This document shows positions 27,914 to 36,090 of a stretch of 64,000 nucleotides of DNA, piece by piece (within the stretch, counting starts at the first letter, position 1; each line of letters starts with the position of its first letter). Location of the stretch: the NCBI RefSeq assembly GCF_003935425.1, contig NZ_RHQN01000004.1, positions 310,001 through 374,000 of the forward strand, given 5' to 3'. The notes below the pieces were generated by a model that did not search any database, had not been told where the DNA came from, and saw only the letters and a program-made list of their open reading frames with translations. The stretch is from Pseudomonas sp. v388 (GTDB lineage: Bacteria; Pseudomonadota; Gammaproteobacteria; Pseudomonadales; Pseudomonadaceae). The position numbers and the translations under genes were made by a program.

Positions 27914-28220
27914 CGCAGGAGCGAGCTTGCTCGCGAAAGGGCCGGTACATCTACAACTTATCTATCACCGGACAGCACGCCTTCGCGGACAAGTCCGCTC
28001 CCACGTCCATTCGCTCACCCCACACCGCAGGAGCGAGCTTGCTCGCGAAAGAGCCGGTACATCCACAACCTATCTATCGCCGGACAGCACGCCTTCGCGA
28101 ACAGTCCGCTGCCACGGCCATTCACTCACCCCACACCGCAGGAGCGAGCTTGCTCGCGAAGAGGCCGGTACATCACAACCTATCTATCGCCGGACAGCAC
28201 GCCTTCGCGGACCCGCTCGC
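27914..28220. repeat. Tandem REP/BIME array, three units of about 111 bp
   Basis: Three near-identical units begin at 27914, 28026 and 28137 (periods 112 and 111; the third is incomplete). Each starts with GCAGGAGCGAGCTTGCTCGC, continues through GCCGGTACATC and CTATCTATC, and contains a second, oppositely oriented REP (CACGCCTTCGCGGAC...GTCCGCTCCCAC) before a CTCACCCCACAC linker. This is a typical Pseudomonas paired-REP element copied in tandem. It has no spacers, so it is not CRISPR. Confidence 0.88.
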
Positions 28221-28239
28221 TACTGCGGGTCGAGGTCGT

Positions 28240-29169
28240 TCAGGCGCGATAGATTATCGCCGAGCCCCACGACAAGCCTACGCCGAAGCCGCTCAGTGCG
28301 ACGCGGTTCCAGCTGGAATCGAGCACGTGCTTCTCGATCAGCAACGGAATACTGGACGACACCGTGTTGCCGGTCTCGACCATATCCTTGACGAACTTCT
28401 CAGGCTTGTCCTCGAAGCGCCGCGCGACGGCATCGACGATGGCCGCGCTGCCCTGGTGAATGCAGAACGCGTCGATGTCGTCAGGCGTCAGGCCGGAGTC
28501 GTCGAGCAGCTCGTGCAAGTGCGCCGGCACCTTGAGCAACGCAAAGTTGAAGACCTGGCGGCCGTTCATGAAGAACACACCGTTGCTGACCTTCAAATGC
28601 GGTGCGCCGGAGCCGTCGGTGCCGAACTTGGCCTTGCCCAGTTGCCACGGAGCATCGTGCCCCATCCAGGTGGCGGTGGCCGCGTCGCCGAACAGCATGG
28701 TGGTGTTGCGGTCTTCGGGGTCGACGATCTTGGAGTACGGATCGGCGGTGATCAGCAAGCCATTCTTCAGGCCCGTGGCTTCCATGAAGCCCTTGATCGC
28801 GTAGATGCCGTAGACATAACCCGAACAGCCCAGCGAAATGTCGAACGCGGCGACATTGGTCGACAGGCCGAGCTTGTCCTGGACGATGGCTGCGGTGTGC
28901 GGCAAGCCTTCTTCATCACCGTTCTGGGTGACGACGATCAGGACATCGATGTCTTCGCGCTTGAGTTGCGGGTTGTTGGCAAACAGCACATTGGCGGCTT
29001 CAACACACAGATCGGAGGTTTCCTGGGCGTCTTGCTTGCGCGGCAGGAACGTGGAGCCAATTTTCCCAAAGATGAATTCTTCATCCTTGCCGAATTTGGC
29101 GCCCTGAGCGTAGTTATCCACGCCGTCGGTGGGCACGTAACTCGCTATGCTTTTTATGCCAATCATCAT
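28240..29169 (-). CDS. 3-oxoacyl-ACP synthase III family protein (flagellar glycosylation-island type)
   Basis: This 309-residue FabH-like thiolase-fold enzyme has an intact catalytic triad: C115 in LGCSGYVYG, H238 in FCIHQGS and N268 in ETGNTVSSS. Its N-terminus (MMIGIKSIASYVPTDGVDNY) and GGG-less C-terminal SGFGVGLSWGSAII differ from housekeeping FabH. In P. syringae, a KAS III-like gene (orf3) sits with glycosyltransferases fgt1/fgt2 upstream of fliC, the same arrangement as here. An acyl-transfer or acyl-elongation role for an N-acylated amino sugar on flagellin is a reasonable inference, not shown by sequence. A GGGAAG ribosome site precedes the ATG. Confidence 0.85.
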   Translation of the reverse strand: MMIGIKSIASYVPTDGVDNYAQGAKFGKDEEFIFGKIGSTFLPRKQDAQETSDLCVEAANVLFANNPQLKREDIDVLIVVTQNGDEEGLPHTAAIVQDKLGLSTNVAAFDISLGCSGYVYGIYAIKGFMEATGLKNGLLITADPYSKIVDPEDRNTTMLFGDAATATWMGHDAPWQLGKAKFGTDGSGAPHLKVSNGVFFMNGRQVFNFALLKVPAHLHELLDDSGLTPDDIDAFCIHQGSAAIVDAVARRFEDKPEKFVKDMVETGNTVSSSIPLLIEKHVLDSSWNRVALSGFGVGLSWGSAIIYRA

Positions 29170-29476
29170 GGCTTCCCGATTAGTAAACAGGTCAATGTTC
29201 GTCCCAGAAATATCAGGGCGCTACCGAATGAAGTTGAGTTGCGGACATTTTCAAGGGCTGGAGCCTGTTCAGGCAAGCCGGACGAACGTCGATTCCCGCA
29301 AAACGATACTGTGAAGATGCACTTTATGACCTGCAGGTCACTCCTGCCGGTGCGCTTTGTGTGTTTCACAGGAAAGGCAAAGCCCGAGGCGCAGGCAGCG
29401 GCACGGTGGCATGCCGCCAGGCGAGGATCCGGCGATCCGCCCTGTAACGGGAGCGGAGCGCCGGTTCAAGGGAAGG
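29170..29476. other. 307-base gap between glycosyltransferase and KAS III genes
   Basis: No gene is supported. It includes a GC-rich part after the glycosyltransferase stop, with a GATCCGGCGATC-type palindrome near 29427-29438. An AT-richer 100 bases upstream of the KAS III gene could hold its promoter, but no convincing sigma-54 or sigma-28 site was found. Confidence 0.6.
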
Positions 29477-32350
29477 TCAGAAGGCGTTCAGGGTAAAGCC
29501 CCGGCCGTGCAGATCAAGGTTTTCGTTGTACGCCTGATCCTGCTCGAACGGTGCGGACCATTTGTCGGCCAGTGCCTGACGTACGCTGTCCGACGCCTGC
29601 ACCCGGCCGGAATGCACCACCTGGACATGGGGCGTCCACACCGTCAGGTAACCGGCCTGGGCCACCTTCAGACACAGGTCGACATCCGCCAGGCTCTCGG
29701 CGAACACACCATCATCCATGCCGCCCACCGCCTCGAACAGCTCCTTACCGATCATCAGGCAGGCGCCCGACACTGCCGAATAGTTCTGCTCGACCACCAG
29801 CCGCTGCATGTAGCCGCGAGCGCGCTTGGACTCACCGACGAAAGCCGAGCCCACGCTGCCGTCGAAGCCCAGGATCAGGCCGGCCTGAGTCACCGAACCC
29901 TCGGTATCCACCAGCTTGACGCCGACCACGCCGACCTCCGGACGCTGGGCCTGATTGAGCAGCGACTCGATCCAGCCCACGTTGACGATCTGGCTTTCGG
30001 CATCCAGCACGATCAGGTATTCACCCTTGGCCTGCTGGCTCAACTGGTTATACATCGCCGCCGCGCCGATCGCCTGGTCGGCACGGAATACGCGCACCCG
30101 GCTGGAAAGCTTCTCCTGCTCGTCGAGCCATGTCGACAGCTCGGCACTGCGGCTGGCGTTGTCGCCGATCAGCACTTCGAAACGCGGGTACCGGGTGCGC
30201 TGCAACAGACTGTGCAGGCAACGTTGCAAATCCGCCAGATTGTCCTGGCTGTTGATCAGGACCGATACAACCGGCCGATGCTCATGGCGGTAGTCGATCT
30301 TGTACAGGCCAGGCGCCGGCGAACCGACCTCGGCCTGATAACCGCGATTGGCCAGATGCCGGGTCAGCGCTTTCTGCTCGTCTTCGTTGACCGCCAGCAG
30401 GGGCGCGTCACAGATCAGTACCGGCTCGCTCAGGTGCGCCAGACCGCCCACGCCGCCCTGCTCGATCAGGCGCAGCAGCAGGTCGAATTCCAGCGCCTGC
30501 GGCAGTTCGCGACTGTAGCCGCCGACTTCCACCAGCAACTCACGGCGAACCAGCCAATGGCGCGCCATCAGCGTCGGCACACATTGCAGCAGGTCGAGGT
30601 TGAAGCCTGGGCGCAGCAAGTGTTCGAGTCGGCCATCGGCCCGGCGCTGAATTTCATCCACCGCCACCGCTCGGCACTCGGAGGCATCGGCCAGTTCGGC
30701 GCTGGCCAGCAACAGCCCGCTGGCGGTGAACTGCTCACCGGCCTGGGCCAGCATCAGCCAGTCGCTGGGCGACTGCTTGAGCACCTGGTTGATCTTGTCG
30801 ACATAGTTGCTTTCGGTGACTTTCACGAAATGCACCGTGTTCTGCACCGTGGTGGTCGCCGGCAGCTCGCCGGTGGTGAACACGATCACCTTGAACGCGC
30901 GGTAGTCACTGCTGATCAGGCTGTCGAAGGTGGCCTGCAGCTTGAACACATCGGCCTGCAGGTCCAGCAGCAGAATACCGATCTGCGCGCCGCTGCCCTG
31001 GCTGCCGGAACGAGCGTTGAGCTTCTTCAACTCGTCAGGCGTGGGCCGGCGTGACGCCAACCAGTCCAGCAAGCGTCCCGAAGGCATGTCCGCCAGCAAC
31101 GAACCGTTGTCGCGCTGCGACACCGCACCCAGGCACTGGCTCCAGGCCAGGATACGCTCGGCTTCTTCCTCGTCGCCCGGCGTCTGGCTCAATACCTCGC
31201 CCAGGCGCTCGACGATACCCGCGTTGAACGCATAGGCGCCGTAGGCCTGCCACAGACTGCTGCGCCGAGTGCGGGCGTCGACCTGGCTGTGCGGCCCGGT
31301 CAGTTCAACCTGCTTGAGCAGCACGGCCTCCAGCTCGTCGAGTTGCCGGGCACCGGCGGGCAACACGTGGATCAAAAATTCGATACGCGCCAGGCCGTCG
31401 AAGAATGCCCGGTTGTAAAACGGCATCTCGACGAACTGACGGGGCGCGAAGCTCACTTCGGGCCGCTCGAACGCGACACTCCACTGCGAACTGAACAGCT
31501 CGCCGCCGCCCTGATACGGCTGTTGTCTGAGGCTGTCGGCCATGGCCTGGAACGCGTCGAGGATCGGCTGCGCCTGACCACCGAGCGCCGAGGCCAGGGT
31601 GGCGGCGATACGTTCACGCTCGCCACGGGCCTTGGGATCGATGTGACATACCGCCGCTTCCATGTTCTGGTTATGGCGCGACTGCCGACCCTCGTGGTCG
31701 AGGTGCAGCCCGTAGCCGGTCGGCAGAATGCGCACCCGCGACGCATTGAGCAGGTAGCAGGCCAATGCGATTTCCTGCCAGACCTCGTCGGTATCCGGCG
31801 GCAATGCGCCCAGCCAGCCTTGCAACAGCGAAGTGCGGGTCACCGCATTGAACAGCGGCACGCTCTGTTCCAGAAAGCGCGCTGTGCGTCGGGCCGGGTC
31901 TTCGCTGTCGAAGTCCTCGTGCACCTGGTGGTCCAGGCGCAGGTAGTCGACGCGATCCATATGCGCCCGATAGCTCAGGCTGTAGCCCTGGCACGCGCCA
32001 TGGCCGGGGTTGCTTTCAAGAAACGCCAGGGCCTGGTGCACGGCTTCGGGCAGCAGGAAACTGCTGACATCGGCAAACACCACGAAGGGCGTGCTCACCT
32101 GCCCCACGGCTTCACCCATGCGCCGGGCAAGCGTGGCCCCGGACAGCCCAGGCGTATGCCGGTAGCTGACGCCGGGCCGGGCCGCGGCCTGGGTATCGAC
32201 CTGTTCGCTGGCATCCTGAACGATGATCGCGGCCGCAGAGTCGCCATAGAACGTCAGGGCACGGTGCAGGAAATCCGTCTGTTCGTCGGCCAGCAGCACC
32301 AGGGTCAGGCGCTGGTTCAGGGGAGCTTTACTGTCGCTATCGCTCTGCAT
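29477..32350 (-). CDS. Large glycosyltransferase, two GT-A-like domains (Fgt2-like)
   Basis: This is a 957-residue cytoplasmic protein. Residues about 1-280 form an N-terminal glycosyltransferase-like domain (LTLVLLADEQTDFLHRALTF, VSTPFVVFADVSSFLLPEAV). A helical middle of about 300 residues and a degenerate GT2 segment (IGILLLDLQADVFKLQATFD) follow. The C-terminal GT2 domain (about 690-930) is clear: RPVVSVLINSQDNLADLQRC, GEYLIVLDAESQIVNVGWIE with a D-x-E metal-type motif, and a MDDGVFAESLADVDLCLKVA acceptor-loop region. In size, order and place next to fliC it matches Fgt2 of the P. syringae flagellin glycosylation island. The sugar it transfers cannot be told from sequence. Confidence 0.82.
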   Translation of the reverse strand: MQSDSDSKAPLNQRLTLVLLADEQTDFLHRALTFYGDSAAAIIVQDASEQVDTQAAARPGVSYRHTPGLSGATLARRMGEAVGQVSTPFVVFADVSSFLLPEAVHQALAFLESNPGHGACQGYSLSYRAHMDRVDYLRLDHQVHEDFDSEDPARRTARFLEQSVPLFNAVTRTSLLQGWLGALPPDTDEVWQEIALACYLLNASRVRILPTGYGLHLDHEGRQSRHNQNMEAAVCHIDPKARGERERIAATLASALGGQAQPILDAFQAMADSLRQQPYQGGGELFSSQWSVAFERPEVSFAPRQFVEMPFYNRAFFDGLARIEFLIHVLPAGARQLDELEAVLLKQVELTGPHSQVDARTRRSSLWQAYGAYAFNAGIVERLGEVLSQTPGDEEEAERILAWSQCLGAVSQRDNGSLLADMPSGRLLDWLASRRPTPDELKKLNARSGSQGSGAQIGILLLDLQADVFKLQATFDSLISSDYRAFKVIVFTTGELPATTTVQNTVHFVKVTESNYVDKINQVLKQSPSDWLMLAQAGEQFTASGLLLASAELADASECRAVAVDEIQRRADGRLEHLLRPGFNLDLLQCVPTLMARHWLVRRELLVEVGGYSRELPQALEFDLLLRLIEQGGVGGLAHLSEPVLICDAPLLAVNEDEQKALTRHLANRGYQAEVGSPAPGLYKIDYRHEHRPVVSVLINSQDNLADLQRCLHSLLQRTRYPRFEVLIGDNASRSAELSTWLDEQEKLSSRVRVFRADQAIGAAAMYNQLSQQAKGEYLIVLDAESQIVNVGWIESLLNQAQRPEVGVVGVKLVDTEGSVTQAGLILGFDGSVGSAFVGESKRARGYMQRLVVEQNYSAVSGACLMIGKELFEAVGGMDDGVFAESLADVDLCLKVAQAGYLTVWTPHVQVVHSGRVQASDSVRQALADKWSAPFEQDQAYNENLDLHGRGFTLNAF

Positions 32351-32423
32351 GATTCTTCCTAATATCCAGATACAGCCCGCGCCTCAGGTGCCGGGCTCGT
32401 TCGAGTGCCATCGCGCTCGCGGA

Positions 32424-35400
32424 TCAGTCCGGCAACCAGCCATTGGCCCAGTACTGCAGGTTTTCGCCACGCAGCATGAAATCGCGCAGCACGGTGTCAC
32501 GCAAATCATCGCCCATCCGGTAGCTGGCGGCCGGGTCCGACAAGTGCATGCGGATCGCCTCCAGCCATTCCTCGGCGCTGTTGCTCTTGATTCGGGTGGC
32601 CGGCAGGTGGCCGGCGTAGGCCTTGGTGTCCGAGCAGATGACCGGATAACCACACGCCCCATATTCCAGCAGGCGCAGGTTGCTCTTGCAGTCGTTGAAG
32701 ATGTGGAATTCCAGCGGCGCCAGGGCCAGGTCCAGGTTCAGACTGGCCAGCTTGGCCGGGTAGCGCTGCAGGCCGACCGCCGTATGGAACTCGTGGATAT
32801 ATGGGCGCAGCAGGTCCGGACACATGCCGAAGAACACCCACTCCACCTCGTCGGCCAGTTCGCGAACCACATCGGCGATCAATTCCAGATCCCCACGGTG
32901 GCTGGTTCCGCCGCCCCAACCGATGCGCGGTTTGTCGGAGGTCCGGCGGCGGCCCTTGAGGGTGCTCCACAGCTCGGGGGCCAGCATGTTGGGCACCACG
33001 CGGATATCGCTGTGCATGCTCGACAGCGCTTCGGCCAGCGGATGAGTGGACACCACCACTCGGTCGCACATACCGATTCCGGTGCGCAACGCATGTTCGA
33101 TGTTGTCGGGCATGCTGCGCCGGTGCTCGTTCTTGAGCGGAACATCGACAATGTAATCGTCCAGCTCGAAAATGCGCATGGCCTTGGAGAAGGTCTTGAT
33201 CTGAGCGATGTCCTTGACCTTGTGCTCGCTGTACCGGCCCTGGATCACCACCACATCCGGCGACTGACGCTCGACTTCGGCAATGGTCGGCATTTCGTAG
33301 GTCATGCGCCCCACTACCCGGCCTGCGGCCTCGAGTTCCAGCAACGGCTGGCTGACGCGATAGTGCCCCACCGCCGAAGTGTTGATGGCCATGCACAGGA
33401 TCGAAGGCAGGTGGCGCGTGCAGAATGGATTCCAGCCATGCAGCTGCCCCGGGTCCATTCGAAACGCCATGGCTTCGGTCTGCCCCAGGTTCGGGTTGTA
33501 GGCTCGCTCCTGGGCGATCTCGGGCAGCCACTTGAGGGCGAACCGCTGTTGTTCGAGTTGCAGCCGTTCGCGCCAGGCGTCATCGCGCTGGGGTGCGGCC
33601 GGCTCGGCCAGGAACAGGCTGGTCTGGGGTGTCCACACCACCAGAAAGCCGGCGCGTCCGGCGCGCAGGCACAGGTCCATGCCGTTGAGGCCCAGGCTGA
33701 AATCTTGCTCGTCCAGCGGGCCGACGGCCTCGAACACGTCCTTGCGGACCATCAGGCAGCTGTCGCTCAGGACGCTCCAGTTCTGCGCCAGTTGCTGGCG
33801 ATGCAGGTAGCCAGGCGCAGACGGGTCGGTGCCGACACCGGGGCGTCCTGCGACACCATCCATGCCCAGCACCATGCCGGCAGACAGCACCAGGCCCTGG
33901 GGATCGAGAATGCGCGGTCCGGTCACACCGACTTCCGGGCGCTGGGCATGATTGAGCATGCCTTGCAGCCAGTCGGGCTGGTGGATCAGCGCGAACGGGC
34001 TGAGCCACAGCAGGTAATCCCCGCGCGCGTGCTGCGCCGCCAGGTTGTAGGCGGCCGCATCGTTGTCCGCCAGATTCAGGCTGAGAATCCGCAGTTTGTC
34101 ACCGCCCAGCCCCGCCATGGCCGCGAACCAGTCCCTGGCCTGCGTGGTTTCGCTGGCCCGGTCGACGATCAGCACTTCATAGAACGGGTAAGTGGTGTTG
34201 CTCAGCAGGCTGTCCAGGCAACGCTCCACGGAGGCCGTCTGGTCGTGAGTGCTGATGATGATCGAGACCAGCGGCTGTACCGGGTGCAGGTATTCGATGC
34301 GATTGAGCAGCGGCAGCTCGTCGTGATGGATCACATGCTCCACACCGATCCGCTGCAGGTGCGCCGCGACCAGCGCCTCGCTGCCTTGCATCACCTGCGG
34401 CAGGGATAGCCACTGGGCATAGGCCAGGGTCGATTCGACCTGCACTTCGGCGATGTGCTCGATGGTCTGCGGCCCGACGCTTTCGACCAGGCGCCAGATC
34501 ACATCCTGAGGCGCCAGTTCCTGATGCTGCTCGTCGAAACCGCCGATCTGAAGCAGGTGACGGCGCTCGAACGCCAATGCGCGCCCGACATAGGGATAGC
34601 CGCGCATCAGGTCGAGATTGAAATCGGGTTTGAACACCGGCTCGCGGGATTCTTCATCGTCCAGCGCGCCCTCATCGCTGTAGACACACAGCAGGCCGGT
34701 GCGATGGGCAACGCGCTCGGCCAGGACCAGCAATGCCGGCGCCACCAATCGGTCGCCGGCACGCAGCAGGTAGATCCAGTCGGCCGGCTCCAGCAGCGGC
34801 AGCACTTCGTTGAGCTGCCGGGCGCGGTTGTCCTGGAGCGTGAAGCGCAATACCTGTGGATCGGCGATTTCCTGCGCCTGGGTCAGCACCACCACCGCAT
34901 GGGCCGGGTAGTCTTGCGCGACAATACTGCGCAGGGTGATATCCAGCAGGCTCGGGTCGCCCGTTTCATCGATGATGATCGGCACGATGCGCGGCTGCGA
35001 CGGCCAGCTGTCGATCCGGCGTTCCAGCAGCTTCTTTTGCTGCGGCTTGAAGGTGCGTATCCGCAACCACTCGGCATACACCTGCGAATAGCTGTCGACC
35101 GCTGTGCCGACTCGATTGCGCATGACCCCCTGGCGCGATGCCATGAGGTTGTACATGCCCACCTCATCCCAGTCGTGGGGCTGATCGCCGGCCTTGCGCA
35201 GCGGCAGAAAGCGAACGTAGCCTGATGCCGGCGCCTGTTCACCGCTGCGGGCCTTGATCATCTGTTCCAGCCAGTCCCATTCCTGCTGGGCCTGACCGCC
35301 GATGTCCGGCTGGCTGCTCAAGCGCGCCGGATGCAGGCGCTCGATGTTGTTGATGCCGTACAGCACGATCAGGTTGCTGCGCCGCATAAGGCAGATGAAC

Positions 35401-36002
35401 AGCGCAAAATCCAGAACCGCGACGAAACCCTGCCCAGGCTGGGTCAGCGCCGGCAGGTACTGGTCCAGATCCGCCTTGCGCAGCAGCGCACCACTGAAGC
35501 CGCCCAGATAATTGCGCAGCGTCTTTTCAAAGACGCCGAGCATGTCTTCGCCCTTGTAGATCGCGTCGTACGGGGCCAGGCCCACGTTCTCGATGCGCTG
35601 CGGCAGTACGCAGTCGTCGGCGTCAACCAGATGACGGCGCGAGACCACCAGCCCGACGTCGGGATAGCGCTGCAGCGCTGCCGCCTGCATGGCGACACAG
35701 GGTGCGTAGAGCCGGTCATCGTCACACAGGATCTTGACGAACTCGCCCTGCGCCTCTTGCACGCACTTGAGCACGTTGCCCTGCAGGCCCAGGCGCTGAG
35801 GGTTGGCCACATAGCGCGCCTTGTCACTGCCGGCCGGCACCAGTTCGTCGAACAGGGCCTTGATTTCGCCACTCCGGCAATCGTCGCAGACGATGATTTC
35901 CAAAGGCTCGTAGCTTTGATCGAGCGCGCTCTGCAGCGCAGAGCGGAAGAAGGCAGGGTTGAATGCGGGAATGACGATGCTGACAAGGGGAGCTGAATTC
36001 AC
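32424..36002 (-). CDS. Very large multidomain glycosyltransferase (Fgt1-like)
   Basis: This 1192-residue protein appears to hold four catalytic-type units: an N-terminal GT2 domain (LVSIVIPAFNPAFFRSALQS, LCDDDRLYAPC); a second, degenerate GT2-like segment from about residue 340; a third GT2 domain from about 575 (PLVSIIISTHDQTASVERCL, GDYLLWLSPFALIHQPDW); and a C-terminal GT-B/glycosyl-transferase-4-type domain from about 865 (RIGWGGGTSHRGDLELIADV, NLRLLEYGACGYPVICSDTK). Translation starts at a GTG (36002) with a poor ribosome site; an in-frame stop lies just upstream. P. syringae Fgt1, needed for the first sugar on flagellin, is the closest known analogue by size and context. Confidence 0.82.
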   Translation of the reverse strand: MNSAPLVSIVIPAFNPAFFRSALQSALDQSYEPLEIIVCDDCRSGEIKALFDELVPAGSDKARYVANPQRLGLQGNVLKCVQEAQGEFVKILCDDDRLYAPCVAMQAAALQRYPDVGLVVSRRHLVDADDCVLPQRIENVGLAPYDAIYKGEDMLGVFEKTLRNYLGGFSGALLRKADLDQYLPALTQPGQGFVAVLDFALFICLMRRSNLIVLYGINNIERLHPARLSSQPDIGGQAQQEWDWLEQMIKARSGEQAPASGYVRFLPLRKAGDQPHDWDEVGMYNLMASRQGVMRNRVGTAVDSYSQVYAEWLRIRTFKPQQKKLLERRIDSWPSQPRIVPIIIDETGDPSLLDITLRSIVAQDYPAHAVVVLTQAQEIADPQVLRFTLQDNRARQLNEVLPLLEPADWIYLLRAGDRLVAPALLVLAERVAHRTGLLCVYSDEGALDDEESREPVFKPDFNLDLMRGYPYVGRALAFERRHLLQIGGFDEQHQELAPQDVIWRLVESVGPQTIEHIAEVQVESTLAYAQWLSLPQVMQGSEALVAAHLQRIGVEHVIHHDELPLLNRIEYLHPVQPLVSIIISTHDQTASVERCLDSLLSNTTYPFYEVLIVDRASETTQARDWFAAMAGLGGDKLRILSLNLADNDAAAYNLAAQHARGDYLLWLSPFALIHQPDWLQGMLNHAQRPEVGVTGPRILDPQGLVLSAGMVLGMDGVAGRPGVGTDPSAPGYLHRQQLAQNWSVLSDSCLMVRKDVFEAVGPLDEQDFSLGLNGMDLCLRAGRAGFLVVWTPQTSLFLAEPAAPQRDDAWRERLQLEQQRFALKWLPEIAQERAYNPNLGQTEAMAFRMDPGQLHGWNPFCTRHLPSILCMAINTSAVGHYRVSQPLLELEAAGRVVGRMTYEMPTIAEVERQSPDVVVIQGRYSEHKVKDIAQIKTFSKAMRIFELDDYIVDVPLKNEHRRSMPDNIEHALRTGIGMCDRVVVSTHPLAEALSSMHSDIRVVPNMLAPELWSTLKGRRRTSDKPRIGWGGGTSHRGDLELIADVVRELADEVEWVFFGMCPDLLRPYIHEFHTAVGLQRYPAKLASLNLDLALAPLEFHIFNDCKSNLRLLEYGACGYPVICSDTKAYAGHLPATRIKSNSAEEWLEAIRMHLSDPAASYRMGDDLRDTVLRDFMLRGENLQYWANGWLPD

Positions 36003-36060
36003 AGTACGGACTCACTGCCGGCGGGAAACCAGCCAGTCGACCGGCTCCCCTCACCGCTAA

Positions 36061-36090
36061 AGAAAAGACGACCTGCGCTGAGCGTCAGGC
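36061..36090 (-). terminator. Possible terminator after flgL
   Basis: The minus strand shows CCTGACGCTCAGCGCAGG (seven pairs with one bulge) beginning right after the flgL stop, followed by TCGTCTTTTCTTT. It is a moderate hairpin with an interrupted T tract, placed where the flgF-L transcript should end. Confidence 0.42.

Larger units (their letters stand above)
27667..28239. other. Non-coding region between fliC and the glycosylation island
   Basis: It contains the fliC leader and sigma-28 promoter, a CCCTTGT/ACAAGGG hairpin at 27813-27829 with no T run on the minus strand, and the tandem REP array at 27914-28220. The plus-strand open frames across it are by-products of the repeat units and are not considered genes. 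Confidence 0.8.

Noticed and set aside
27914-28220. The tandem repeat considered as a CRISPR array
   Set aside because: Units are about 111 bases, contiguous and without unique spacers, and no cas genes are present; they match REP/BIME elements.
27757-29496. A 579-residue plus-strand open frame across the REP array and KAS III gene
   Set aside because: Its first part is translated repeat and the rest is antisense to an enzyme with an intact catalytic triad on the minus strand.
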